From Novosphingobium decolorationis (GTDB lineage Bacteria; Pseudomonadota; Alphaproteobacteria; Sphingomonadales; Sphingomonadaceae): a stretch of DNA of 64,000 nucleotides. The translations under genes were made by a program, and so were the position numbers. The DNA lies in NCBI RefSeq assembly GCF_018417475.1, contig NZ_CP054856.1, positions 62,001 through 126,000 on the forward strand. Reading direction: 5' to 3'. Positions within the stretch are counted from its first letter, which is position 1. The number at the start of each line of letters is the position of its first letter. Below are positions 26,790 through 35,029 of the stretch, in pieces. Below the pieces are notes generated by a model, which was not told where the DNA came from, made no database searches, and was given only the letters and a program-made list of their open reading frames with translations.

Positions 26790-26814
26790 GGAACCTCGCG
26801 CGGTGGTCGCCATT
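26790..26814 (+). promoter_or_regulatory. Possible EcfG-type promoter of the CsbD-like gene
   Basis: GGAAC, 16 bases, then CATT; the alphaproteobacterial general-stress sigma consensus is about GGAAC-N16/17-CGTT. One mismatch in the -10. It is placed 35 bases upstream of ATG 26849. Confidence 0.4.
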
Positions 26815-26848
26815 CTTGCTTTGTCCCCTAAGACCAAAGGAGTTTGCA

Positions 26849-27031
26849 ATGAGCATCGAAGGAAAAGCGAAGGAAGCAGCCGGCTACATCAAGGAAGAGG
26901 CTTATGAGCATGGCAGGTCGCCTGAAAGCCAGAAGAAGGCCGAAGAAGGTCGTGAACTTCGGAACGAGGGCCGGATCGAGGACGGCAAGGCTCCCAAGAC
27001 GACTGAACCCGGCAGCGGGGCTTCTGAATAA
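26849..27031 (+). CDS. CsbD-like small stress protein (60 aa)
   Basis: Starts MSIEGKAKEAAGYIKEEAYE at ATG 26849, seven bases after AAAGGAG. The N-terminal half has the IEGKAKEAAG pattern of CsbD-type stress proteins; the rest is charged and Gly/Ser-rich, probably disordered. A true CsbD assignment is uncertain because the protein lacks the second conserved repeat. It sits between the IS66 and other stress genes, has a possible stress-sigma promoter, and ends at a strong hairpin. Confidence 0.6.
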   Translation: MSIEGKAKEAAGYIKEEAYEHGRSPESQKKAEEGRELRNEGRIEDGKAPKTTEPGSGASE

Positions 27032-27049
27032 AGTTCTCGACGTTTGAAA

Positions 27050-27082
27050 AAGCGCCGCCCTCCGAACCGGGGCGGCGCTTCT
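27050..27082. terminator. Terminator between convergent genes
   Basis: AAGCGCCGCCC, an 8-nt loop, GGGGCGGCGCTT. Preceded by GAAAA, so it works better for the minus-strand gene, but is placed to serve both. Confidence 0.7.
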
Positions 27083-27084
27083 CA

Positions 27085-27372
27085 TTAAATGGCAGGTTCG
27101 CGAGGCTCAGCAATAAATATCTGCCGCGTGGCAAACCCCATTTCGTCACCATGTTCGAACGCCAAATGGCAGGTGAGCATTGAGATGCAAGATGCGAGAA
27201 CGAAGCCAGACAGCAAAGGACGCACTTGTCCCTCGATGTTTAGCACCATGCGACAAACTGAAAGCATCGTGAGGCGGGTGGGGGAACGTGCTTGCCTTCT
27301 TGCCGCTTCATCTTGCGACGTTTTTAGCAGCCCGGTCGGTGGGCCGTAGTAAAGCGGATATTCGGATTTCAT
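27085..27372 (-). CDS. Hypothetical protein (95 aa), possibly a PilZ-like remnant
   Basis: The frame ends next to the terminator. Residues ~30-85 (TRLTMLSVCRMVLNIEGQVR, LTCHLAFEHGDEMGFATRQI) faintly resemble a small PilZ-type barrel, but the RxxxR/NxSxxG motifs are incomplete. The start is uncertain: the first Met gives 95 residues, an internal one gives 60. It could be a real short protein or a decayed gene. Confidence 0.35.
   Translation of the reverse strand: MKSEYPLYYGPPTGLLKTSQDEAARRQARSPTRLTMLSVCRMVLNIEGQVRPLLSGFVLASCISMLTCHLAFEHGDEMGFATRQIFIAEPREPAI
27283..27307 (+). promoter_or_regulatory. Possible EcfG-type promoter of the SDR gene
   Basis: GGAAC, 16 bases, then CGCT (consensus CGTT, one mismatch), 96 bases upstream of ATG 27403. 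Weak alone; supported by the stress-type gene it precedes. Confidence 0.3.
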
Positions 27373-27402
27373 AAACAGCGCAGATCAAAGGTGATCAAGA
27401 CC

Positions 27403-28272
27403 ATGTCGGAAACAGCGGAATTCCAGCCCCCCATCGACGAGCAACCTCGGATGCCCGGCTCGGAAGAGCAGATGGCCGACAAGCCCGACTGGACACCTCG
27501 CTATCGTGGATCCGGTCGGTTGGAAGGCAAGGTCGCTATCGTCACCGGAGGAGACAGCGGCATAGGCCGCGCAGTCGCAGTCCTCTTCGCACGGGAAGGC
27601 GCAGACATTACGCTCGTCTATCTTGCTGATGAGGAAACCCCCGACGCCGAAAGGACCAAGGCACTAGTCGAGCAGGAGGGGCGACAAGCCCTCTGCCTCA
27701 AAGGCGATCTGGGTAGGCAGGATTTCGCCAAAGAGGTGGTGTCAAAGACGATCGACACCTTTGGCAAGCTCGATATCCTTGTCAACAACGCGGGCGAACA
27801 GCATCCCGATGACGAAATCGAAGACATTACCGAACAACAGCTCCGGCGAACGTTCCAAACAAACATCTTTTCGATGTTCTTCCTGGCGCAGGCGGCCCGG
27901 CCGTATCTCCGACGGGGCAGTGCCATCGTCAATTGTACCAGTGTGACGATGTACAAAGGTTCCGATAATCTGCTCGACTATTCCGCCACCAAGGGGGCGA
28001 TAACTGCCTTCACACGTTCATTGTCCGAAAATCTCGTAAAGGAAGGCATCCGCGTCAATGCGGTAGCGCCCGGCCCGATCTGGACACCGCTCAACCCGTT
28101 CGGCGGTCAGCCACCTGAGGATATGAAGGATTTCGGCAAGGGTACGCCCATGGGCAGACCCGGCCAGCCTAATGAAGTGGCTCCCGCCTTCCTGTTCCTG
28201 GCCTGCGAGGATTCAAGTTACATGTCCGGTCAAGTGCTGCACCCCAATGGCGGGATCGTGGTCAGCGGATAG
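27403..28272 (+). CDS. SDR-family oxidoreductase (YghA/YdaD-type general stress protein)
   Basis: A 289-residue classical short-chain dehydrogenase with a ~45-residue N-terminal extension (EFQPPIDEQPRMPGSEEQMA) typical of the YghA/YdaD group. It has the cofactor loop VTGGDSGIGRA (~50-60), NNAGEQ (~132), the catalytic Ser in NCTSVT and YSATKGA (Tyr/Lys ~195), then VAPGPIWTPL. It likely uses NAD(P)H; the substrate is unknown. ATG 27403 is preferred to the GTG twelve bases upstream because AAAGGTG lies ten bases before it. DUF3008 follows on the same strand. Confidence 0.92.
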   Translation: MSETAEFQPPIDEQPRMPGSEEQMADKPDWTPRYRGSGRLEGKVAIVTGGDSGIGRAVAVLFAREGADITLVYLADEETPDAERTKALVEQEGRQALCLKGDLGRQDFAKEVVSKTIDTFGKLDILVNNAGEQHPDDEIEDITEQQLRRTFQTNIFSMFFLAQAARPYLRRGSAIVNCTSVTMYKGSDNLLDYSATKGAITAFTRSLSENLVKEGIRVNAVAPGPIWTPLNPFGGQPPEDMKDFGKGTPMGRPGQPNEVAPAFLFLACEDSSYMSGQVLHPNGGIVVSG

Positions 28273-28310
28273 GGACAACGCAAAGGATTGACGCAGAAAG
28301 GAGAGGCATG

Positions 28311-28496
28311 ATGCCCGCAAAATCCAAGGCGCAGCAAAAAGCCGCCGGCGCGGCGCTTTCGGCCAAACGCGGCGATACGAAGAAATCCGCACTGAAAGGC
28401 GCCTCCAGGGACATGTTCCAGTCCATGAGCGAGGGCGAGCTCGAAGATATGGCGAGCACTCAGCGCAAGGGAAAGCCTGAACACAGTGGCGACTAA
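28311..28496 (+). CDS. DUF3008 family protein
   Basis: A 61-residue basic protein with the family start MPAKSKAQQKAAGAALSAKR and end MFQSMSEGELEDMASTQRKG. The second of two adjacent ATGs is used because AAGGAGAGG gives it better spacing and it matches the family start. DUF3008 proteins are small, abundant under stress in some bacteria and of unknown function. It lies 38 bases after the SDR stop and is probably in the same transcript. Confidence 0.85.
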   Translation: MPAKSKAQQKAAGAALSAKRGDTKKSALKGASRDMFQSMSEGELEDMASTQRKGKPEHSGD

Positions 28497-28681
28497 ATCC
28501 CGGGATCATGTGACGTCAGGCGGTTGTCTCTCAGTGCATCCAGTAACATTTCCAAGACCGTCTCGATTGTGAGGTAGCAAACCTCCTGGCGCCTTGGATC
28601 GCGTTCGCTCGGGGACAGCGAACCGCCAGATGCATCAAACAGTTCCCTGATGAGTCGTTTCTTTTCCCCGCTCACCGGCAA
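28493..28681 (-). CDS. Possible small hypothetical protein (62 aa)
   Basis: Starts MPVSGEKKRLIRELFDASGG at 28681, overlapping the end of the membrane-protein gene by 47 bases and the DUF3008 end by four. It has a helical C-terminus (TIETVLEMLLDALRDNRLTS). No family recognised; no clear Shine-Dalgarno. It may be real because it resembles a regulator-sized helical protein, or be chance. Confidence 0.35.
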   Translation of the reverse strand: MPVSGEKKRLIRELFDASGGSLSPSERDPRRQEVCYLTIETVLEMLLDALRDNRLTSHDPGI

Positions 28682-28919
28682 TCAAATAGCGGTATACGCC
28701 GACGCAATTGATGACGAGCAAAATGACGTTTTGAACGCCGATCCCTTCCGAATTCTCATCGAGAAAACCCCACGCGATCAGCGCAAGAGAGCTGGTCACG
28801 AAAATCAAGAACGCGCGTCCACTCCACAGGCGACCAAGATTTAAAGAAAGGATCAGGGCTGCAAGGGCAGCGGCACCGGCGCCATAATATTGAAGGGATG
28901 TGAGTACAAAATCGTTCAT
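28635..28919 (-). CDS. Small three-helix membrane protein (94 aa)
   Basis: Starts MNDFVLTSLQYYGAGAAALA at 28919. Hydrophobic segments at residues ~8-26, ~33-51 and ~62-80 (VQNVILLVINCVGVYRYLI). The pattern RAFLIFVTSSLALIAWGFLD with VINCVGVYRYL is seen in small inner-membrane proteins that lie near stress genes in sphingomonads, without a known function. Transcribed away from the DUF1989 fragment. Confidence 0.65.
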   Translation of the reverse strand: MNDFVLTSLQYYGAGAAALAALILSLNLGRLWSGRAFLIFVTSSLALIAWGFLDENSEGIGVQNVILLVINCVGVYRYLIAGERGKETTHQGTV

Positions 28920-28968
28920 CGTATTATAAAACTCTTCAGATGTTATCCTGTTGTTGATCTACTCAATG

Positions 28969-29057
28969 CTACGATTGGTCGGCTTCCGCTGGCTCACTCG
29001 GGGCTGTCGGAGGCAAGATTACTCGATAATCTATTGGTTTGAACGACCCACCATTAC
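28969..29057 (-). pseudogene. DUF1989 gene, C-terminal fragment
   Basis: Encodes NGGSFKPIDYRVILPPTAPS and the final EPAEADQS, ending at TAG. It joins in frame to the middle fragment at 30213 once the IS630 element and one TA are removed (CSAYS + SNGGSFKP). Confidence 0.88.
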
Positions 29058-30163
29058 TAGTGGATTGACTCCAACGTTTGGAACCCTCGATTTCGAGCGG
29101 CGATGATGTCATCCGGATTGGCCTTCCAGATGAAGGGCTTGGGGTTATCGGCATTGTACTCCCGGATGAACCGGTTGATGGCAGCCTGGAGCTCGACGAC
29201 GGAGTGGAAGACGCCGTGCTTGAGGCGCCGCCTGGTCAGCTTTGCGAAGAAGCCCTCGACGGCATTGAGCCATGAGGAAGAAGTTGGCGTGAAGTGGAAA
29301 GTCCAGCGCGGATGGCGGGCGAGCCACTCCTGGACCTTGTCCTTCTTGTGTGCGGCATAGTTGTCGAGGATCACGTGGATCGCCTTATCCTTGGGCACTT
29401 CGCGCTCGATCCGATTGAGGAAGCGGATGAACTCCTGGTGGCGGTGACGCTGCATGTTCTGCCCGATGACGGTTCCGTCGAGTACGTTGAGTGCAGCAAA
29501 CAGCGTGGTCGTGCCGTGGCGCTTGTAGTCATGGGTCAGGGTACCGGCGCGGCCCTTCTTCATCGGCAGGCCGGGCTGGGTGCGGTCGAGCGCCTGTATC
29601 TGCGATTTCTCGTCGATCGACAGGACCACCGCATGGGCGGGCGGATCGACATAGAGGCCGACGATCTCGGTGAGCTTTTCGGCGAAAGCCGGATCGTTCG
29701 ACAGCTTGAAGCTGCGCCAGCGATGCGGAGCAAGCCCATGCGCCTTCCAGATCGACTGCACTGTCGAAACGGCAAGCCCGACCGCTTTGGCCATCGCGCG
29801 CGCCGTCCAGTGGGTTGCCTCATGCGGCGGCGGTTCCTGCGTCAGCCGGACAATCTCGGCCACGCGCTTGGGCAACACTGGCGCCTTGCCGGGCGGACGG
29901 GACTTGTCGCGAAGAAGACCATCTACACCTTCGTGCATGAAGCGCTCCTGCCAGCGCCACACGCAGGTCTTCGACTTGCCTGTGGCCGCCATGATCGCCG
30001 AGGTCCCCAGGCCATCGCTGCTCAAAAGCACGATACGGGCGCGCCAGACATGTTTCTGCGGGCTCAAGGGAGCCGACACGATGTCGTCCAGGCGTTGACG
30101 GTCGGAAGCCGAAACGGTGAAGCTGATCCCATCGCGCATCCTCCGAGACTGGCACGCCTGCAA
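29057..30163 (-). CDS. IS630-family transposase
   Basis: Up to 368 residues; the real start may be the Met at residue 9 (MRDGISFTVSASDRQRLDDI). The N-terminal paired HTH domains cover ~25-150 (GKSKTCVWRWQERFMHEGVD). The DDE catalytic core has SIDEKSQIQALDRTQPGLP (first Asp ~205), HVILDNYAAHKK (second Asp ~285) and SSSWLNAVEGFFAKLTRR (Glu ~325). The frame is complete, so the element may be active. Confidence 0.94.
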   Translation of the reverse strand: MQACQSRRMRDGISFTVSASDRQRLDDIVSAPLSPQKHVWRARIVLLSSDGLGTSAIMAATGKSKTCVWRWQERFMHEGVDGLLRDKSRPPGKAPVLPKRVAEIVRLTQEPPPHEATHWTARAMAKAVGLAVSTVQSIWKAHGLAPHRWRSFKLSNDPAFAEKLTEIVGLYVDPPAHAVVLSIDEKSQIQALDRTQPGLPMKKGRAGTLTHDYKRHGTTTLFAALNVLDGTVIGQNMQRHRHQEFIRFLNRIEREVPKDKAIHVILDNYAAHKKDKVQEWLARHPRWTFHFTPTSSSWLNAVEGFFAKLTRRRLKHGVFHSVVELQAAINRFIREYNADNPKPFIWKANPDDIIAARNRGFQTLESIH

Positions 30164-30212
30164 GCCGGTGGGAATCCCCAGACGGACTCTTTCGTTGCGG
30201 TCAATCCACTAG
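29058..30212 (-). mobile_element. IS630-family element in DUF1989 gene
   Basis: The terminal repeats read inward GTGGATTGACTCCAACG and GTGGATTGACCGCAACG. Each is flanked by the TA target typical of IS630/Tc1 elements (29058-29059 and 30211-30212). It contains one transposase. The transposase stop codon uses the terminal TA. Confidence 0.93.
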
Positions 30213-30642
30213 AATAGGCAGAGCATGCAGTCAGTCCGATGATGAGATCGCACTCTGCTTGCAATTGAATGAAGTCGCCCGGTCGGCTTACGGGCCGCTC
30301 TACGCTCAACCGACCCGAATTCTGGATGGGGACATTCATGAAACAATTAAATGCCACAGGAATCGCATCTTCACTGATCCCGTAAGGGGCCAGTGCTTGT
30401 GCGAGATTACCGAAGCATCCGTGATGAATTGGCTTGTCCGGATAGAAATGATGAAAGGTATCCACGCTACAGGGAGTCAGCAAGAAATCGTGGCGACCGA
30501 CGGTATCGCCCAGGATAGTCAGCATCTTGCGCGAGCGGTTGGACCACAAAACATTGCCCGTCGTGAGGCAGATTGTCTCCTCGTAATCAAACGTGCGTCC
30601 GTTGGAAATCACCTCACCGACGTCTTCTGCGGAATAGGCTAG
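30213..30642 (-). pseudogene. DUF1989 gene, central fragment
   Basis: Encodes AYSAEDVGEVISNGRT, LWSNRSRKMLTILGDTVGRH, the metal-type motif FLLTPCSVDTF and NLAQALAPYGI, then FNCFMNVPI and SRPGDFIQLQAECDLIIGLT. These are hallmark strings of the DUF1989 (urea carboxylase-associated) family. It is bounded by IS630 on one side and an IS5-family element on the other. Confidence 0.9.
30639..30642. repeat. CTAG target duplication, left of IS5-family element
   Basis: CTAG, repeated at 31489-31492; removing the element and one CTAG restores the DUF1989 frame. Confidence 0.8.
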
Positions 30643-31488
30643 GTTTCGTGGACAAAGCTTGACTGGGGACTCGGACCTTGATTCAAGGCTGGCTTTTGGA
30701 GGCGGCCTTGGGCGAACGGATCGGCGTTACGGACGAAGAGTGGGAAGTGATCGGGGCGCTGCTGCCGCCTGAACGGGGGCGAGGCTGCCGCCCGGCACAG
30801 GATAACCGTCCCTATTTTGAAGGCATGATGTGGATCGCGCGAACCGGCGCGCAGTGGCGACACCTGCCGGACGAGTATGGCAAGTGGAACAGCGTCTTCC
30901 GGCGCTATCGACGATGGGTCACGACGGGCGTGTTCGATGCCATGCTCGAGACGCTGGCCGAGCTGGCAGGGCGCGATACCGCCGCCGACATGATCGATAG
31001 CACTGTGGTCCGGGCACATCATTGTGCCGTCGGCATAAAAAGGGGACTCAACAAACCGAGGCGCTTGGTCGATCGCGCGGCGGCTTCACCACCAAGCTCC
31101 ACGCCAGGTGCGATGCCAGAGGTCTCCCGCTCGGCTTCGTGCTGACACCGGGACAGGCGCACGATGTGCAGGGCTTCGCTCCGCTGTTCCGCATGATAAC
31201 CGATCGGATCGAGGCCTTCCTGGCTGATCGGGGATACGATGCCGATGCGATCCGCGAGGAAATCGAGGCCGCAGGCGCCGAGGCGGTGATCCCGGCCAAG
31301 GTCAACCGGCGCGACCCCGTCCCGCACGACCGCGCCAAATACAAATGGCGCAACCTGATCGAGCGCCTGTTCAACAAACTCAAGAACTGGCGGCGCGTTG
31401 CGACCCGATACGACAAAACCAAGGAATCCTACCTTGGCTTCGTCGCGCTCGCCTCAGTCAAACTCTGGATACCCTTTGTCCACGAAAC
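30643..31488 (+). mobile_element. IS5-family (IS427-like) element, 846 bp
   Basis: The terminal repeats begin GTTTCGTGGACAAAG on both sides and are flanked by CTAG. Two overlapping frames encode one transposase through a -1 shift. Inserted in the DUF1989 gene between codons for ADLL and AYSA. Confidence 0.92.
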
Positions 31489-31492
31489 CTAG
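30678..31492 (+). CDS. IS5-family transposase, probably made by -1 frameshifting
   Basis: The first frame (from TTG 30678) encodes the N-terminal domain (DEEWEVIGALLPPERGRGCR, RTGAQWRHLPDEYGKW) and the first catalytic Asp in DMIDSTVVRAHH. The second frame, at -1, takes over around 31037-31043 at the slippery string AAAAAGG. It encodes RGGFTTKLHARCDARGLPLG, the second Asp (LADRGYDADAIREE) and the Glu motif (WRNLIERLFNKLKNWRRVAT). The stop TAG lies in the CTAG duplication. The layout is normal for the IS427 group; a damaging deletion is the alternative but less likely. Confidence 0.88.
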
Positions 31493-31600
31493 CAAATCGG
31501 CCACTTGGCATCCGTGGGGATCAATTACCTCCAGGATTTCGCCAGAACGGAGACGAAATGCGATTCCGCTCCGAGGCGGTATCCGTGAGGGTTCAATCAT
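31489..31600 (-). pseudogene. DUF1989 gene, N-terminal fragment
   Basis: Starts at ATG 31600, which overlaps the stop of the GntA-like gene (ATGA), and encodes MIEPSRIPPRSGIAFRLRSG, then EILEVIDPHGCQVADLL. It joins in frame to the central fragment after removing the IS5-family element. Three pieces together give a ~208-residue DUF1989 protein. Confidence 0.9.
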
Positions 31601-32280
31601 TGATCCGCTCTTTTGTCCTGAAATGGGCATTGCCACTGTTCATCAACCAGCCTGCCAGAGTATTGTAGAGCCTCACTAGCCTCTCCATGGCGAGCGAGCA
31701 TAGGGTTGGTCGAGCCCGCAAGGAGGCGATCCCGATCGAGGATCGTCTCGCGTATTTTCTCATAGCGACCTTCCTCGCGCAGCTTTTCGAACTGGTCGTG
31801 AAGGTTAAAGACAAGGACGGGCCAAGGTGTGCGACGTGCAGGCCGGTTTGCCTGTGGGTGCATCCCCACGACGAAGAAGGCCTCTCCGCCAAAACTCAGT
31901 GAAAAATGCGGATCTTGCGGATCGCTACTGACGCGCTGGTCATACGGCTGGGCGAGCCATGCATCTTTGTCCGCAAGCGATTGAATACGCGCCCACATAG
32001 CCTCTTCGAACTTCTTCTCCCCTAGCCACGGCGACCCCGGGAAGAGGAAAGCCAAGCTTACAAAAAGACTCGGATCGGCCTTGTAGTCATGTGCCCAATT
32101 TAACAATTCGCGGTGGATGCGAACGTCGTCCCACGCGCTCTCGATCGACCAACATACGATGGTTTTGAGCGTGCCCCGCGACAAGGCGCTTTTCGCGCCG
32201 ACGCATGGGAAATCGACATCTCGGATAAATGCCTCGAAACGTTCGATGACTTGTTGCTTATCAAGCTGCTTATCAATCAT
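31597..32280 (-). CDS. YqcI/YcgG (GntA-like) family protein
   Basis: A 227-residue protein. It has FPCVGAKSALSRGTLKTIVC (~24-43), SLSFGGEAFFVVGMHPQANR (~130-150), FNLHDQFEKLREEGRYEKIR (~168) and LARHGEASEALQYSGRLVDE (~200), ending CPF. The family includes GntA, a haem-dependent N-hydroxylase of guanitoxin synthesis that hydroxylates a guanidino group; the conserved Cys, His and FNxH residues are present. Many members sit beside DUF1989 genes, as here, with an ATGA overlap. The partner gene is destroyed, so the pathway is probably inactive. Confidence 0.9.
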   Translation of the reverse strand: MIDKQLDKQQVIERFEAFIRDVDFPCVGAKSALSRGTLKTIVCWSIESAWDDVRIHRELLNWAHDYKADPSLFVSLAFLFPGSPWLGEKKFEEAMWARIQSLADKDAWLAQPYDQRVSSDPQDPHFSLSFGGEAFFVVGMHPQANRPARRTPWPVLVFNLHDQFEKLREEGRYEKIRETILDRDRLLAGSTNPMLARHGEASEALQYSGRLVDEQWQCPFQDKRADQ

Positions 32281-32533
32281 CGTGACGAATGTATCCTGCG
32301 ATTTTCACTCTGATGTTGAACGCCGCGAACAAGGCCAAGTTCCGGGCTGAGCTACCAATCGGAAAGGGGGAATTTCGATGCGAGAAGACTTCGGCGAATG
32401 CGGTGAGCTGACAATTCACAGTGCCCTCTCCAGAACTCGACTGGATTAGCCGGTGAGACCGGTCCAAATTAATGCGTCGGCTTTCACGCAGCTAAAAGGC
32501 GACAGAGATTTTTGGTGCCTTCAGATGTCTGGC
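32281..32533. other. 253-bp region between GntA-like gene and IS21 copy 2
   Basis: Should contain the GntA-like promoter. No gene is visible; the IS21 end may have removed more distant regulatory DNA. Confidence 0.4.
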
Positions 32534-32656
32534 TGTCAACGGCGGAGCAAAAGTCGGCCATGGGGCGGCGTAAAACCAGGCCATCGTGTTACACGCCGGG
32601 GGGAGTGGCGTGAGGGCGTAGCCCGAGGGCCACTCCCCCCGGCATTGGCTTGCTTT

Positions 32657-33424
32657 TCAGGGTCTGATTTTGGCCTTGCGGGCCCGGCTGTGAGCGAGGC
32701 GATAGCTTTCGCCGTTCATCTCGAGGATGCTGACGTGATGGGTCAGGCGATCGAGGAGCGCGCCTGTGAGACGCTCGGATCCGAAGGTTTCGGTCCATTC
32801 GTCGAAGGGCAGGTTGCTGGTGATCAAGGTGGAGCCGCGTTCGTAACGCTGGGAGATCAGCTCGAACAGCAGTTCGGCGCCGGTCTTGGAGAGCGGTACG
32901 AAGCCCAGTTCGTCGATGATGAGCAGTTTGTATCCGACCATCTGCTTCTGGAAGCGCAGGAGACGCCGCTCGTCGCGCGCCTCCATCATTTCGCTGACCA
33001 GCGCCGCGGCAGTGGTGAAGCCCACCGACAGCCCTTTCTGGCATGCTGCCAGTCCGAGCCCCAACGCTACGTGCGTCTTTCCGGTGCCCGATGGCCCCAG
33101 AGCGATGGCGTTCTCACGCCGCTCGATCCACTCGCAGCGCGCCATCTCGAGCACCTGCATCTTGTTGAGCCTCGGGATGACGGTGAAGTCGAAGCTGTCG
33201 AGGCTTTTGACGGCGGGGAAGCGCGCGGCCTTGATGCGCCGCTCGACCATACGACGCTCCCTGTCGATCATCTCCATCTCGACAAGGCGGGCGAGGAAGC
33301 GGATATGATCGACGCCTTCAGCGGCACATTGCCGGGCGAGCTTGTGGTGCTCTCGCAGGCACGTAGGCAGCTTGAGTGCCTTGAGATTGTGAGCGAGAAG
33401 AAGCTCCGGGGTCTGATCGCTCAT
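32657..33424 (-). CDS. istB: IS21 helper ATPase IstB, copy 2
   Basis: 255 residues, the same as copy 1 apart from at most one or two bases (one difference seen near 33002). Walker A GPSGTGKTH and Walker B LLIIDELGF are intact. The ATG overlaps the istA stop at 33421-33424. Confidence 0.95.
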   Translation of the reverse strand: MSDQTPELLLAHNLKALKLPTCLREHHKLARQCAAEGVDHIRFLARLVEMEMIDRERRMVERRIKAARFPAVKSLDSFDFTVIPRLNKMQVLEMARCEWIERRENAIALGPSGTGKTHVALGLGLAACQKGLSVGFTTAAALVSEMMEARDERRLLRFQKQMVGYKLLIIDELGFVPLSKTGAELLFELISQRYERGSTLITSNLPFDEWTETFGSERLTGALLDRLTHHVSILEMNGESYRLAHSRARKAKIRP

Positions 33425-34924
33425 GCGGCCTCCTGCTGGTCGGAGAGCAGGCTCAGATAGGCTCTGGCAAAGGTCTTCTCGACCGTTGTGCGTGGCAGGA
33501 AGGGATAGACGTCCAGGTCCAGCCTCGGCGGTACGCGTTCGACCCGGCACAGGGCGAGGTGCTTGACGGCATCGAAGCCGATGGCGCCAAGATCAATGGC
33601 CTGTTCCACCGCCGCCTGGAGATCGGCGAGGGTGAACGTTTCCAACAGGCGCAGCACCTGTACATATTCACGCCTGCCATGCTTGTGCATGCGGCCTTCC
33701 ATCAACCGCTGCAGTGTCGTGAACGCTTGGGCAAATCCCAGCCCTGCAAAGGCGCGGCCGGTCGAATGCGTTGATCTTCTGCTCGATCAGCGGGAGATAG
33801 TGGAGCGGGTCGAAGATAACCTCCTCGCGGGCATAACAACGAGGATGACGGGCGATGACTTCGCTGCGGCAGCCGACCACCACCTCATCGACATAGGCCC
33901 TGATCCAGACCTCCTGATGGCCCCGTGCCACCGGAACCGAATAATCGTTGGTCCTGTAGCGCACCAGGGATTGCGAGGAGACCCGCCCGCTCGTCTGATC
34001 GCAGGCCTCGAAGGGTGTAGCGGGCAGAGGCTGCATGGCTGCCAGATCGCGTTGCAAGCGCTCACCGATCGTCTCGCTCTGTCCGCGCACCTTGTCCTGC
34101 TGGCGCTTGCGGCATTGCTCCTCCAGCCATAGGTTGAAGGCCTCCCGTGTCGGGAACTTCGGGATCGGCACCATGAAATTGCGGCGGCAGTAACCAACCA
34201 GCCCTTCCACATTGCCTTCTCGTTCCCTGCCCGGGCGGGCATAGCGGTCGCGGATCACGTAATGCGACAGGAAAGCGCTGAACAGCGTGGCACGCTTACG
34301 CGTGCCGTCTGGCAGGATCTTCGCCACAAGGCAGCGATCGTTGTCATAGACGATCGAGCGCGGCACCGCGCCGAAGAACGCGAAGGCATGAACGTGTCCG
34401 TCCACCCAGGCCTCCGCCACCGCCGCCGGATAGGCCCGCACATAGCAGGCATCACTGTGCGGCAGATCGAGTGCGAAGAAGTAGGCCTTCTGCTGCACCC
34501 CGCCGATCTCCACCAGCGCTTCCCCGAAATCGGCCTGCGCATCCCCCGCCGGGTGGGCCAGCGGCACGAACATCTCCCGGCTGCGTTGCTCACGCTCGCG
34601 GATGTAATCCTTGATGATCGTATAGCCGCCGGTGAAACCATGCTCGGCGCGCAAGCGGTCGAATACCCGCTTCGCCGTATGGCGCTGTTTGCGCGGGACG
34701 CAGCGGTCCCCTTCAAGCCATCCATCAATGATCGCCACAAACCCGTCCAGCTTCGGACGCTGCGGGACAGATTGACGCCGGTAACCCGGTGGCGATGAAA
34801 ACGACAGCATCTTGCGCACCGTGTCGCGCGACACATTGAAACGCTTCGCCGCCGCCCGCTGGCTCATGCCATCCGCGCAAGCCAAACGGACCTGAAGATA
34901 AAGTTCCACGCTGTAGATCCCCAC
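33421..34924 (-). pseudogene. istA: IS21 transposase IstA, copy 2, frameshifted
   Basis: Open from GTG 34924 for 418 residues through the DDE core, including FAFFGAVPRSIVYDN and RRNFMVPIPKFPTREAFN. The frame is lost near 33,770 and 33,738 by two single-base gaps that copy 1 does not have. A third region (RPGREREGNVEG instead of RPGKGNEKGNVEG) has lost three single bases and stays in frame. The C-terminal third (EGRMHKHGRREYVQVLRLLE) reads in another frame. The protein is inactive if the sequence is right. Confidence 0.9.
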
Positions 34925-35029
34925 ACCTCCCTGACTTGGCAGAAAGGCTTCAAGGTGGACGACTTTTACGCCGCCCGCAGCAGGACTATCCCGCCGCTAG
35001 CGTGGTCGAATATTGCTCCGCCGTTCTCA

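Larger units (their letters stand above)
32534..35029 (-). mobile_element. IS21-family element, copy 2 (2496 bp), inverted
   Basis: Same element and length as 8502-10997 in opposite orientation; the ends are the same TG...CA repeats with AACGGCGGAGCAA. No target duplication. It truncates an integrase gene on its right side. Confidence 0.93.

Noticed and set aside
8502..35029. Inversion between the two IS21 copies proven by swapped target duplications
   Set aside because: I compared the outer and inner flanks in both pairings and found no matching 4-8 bp. An inversion is possible but not supported by the flanks.
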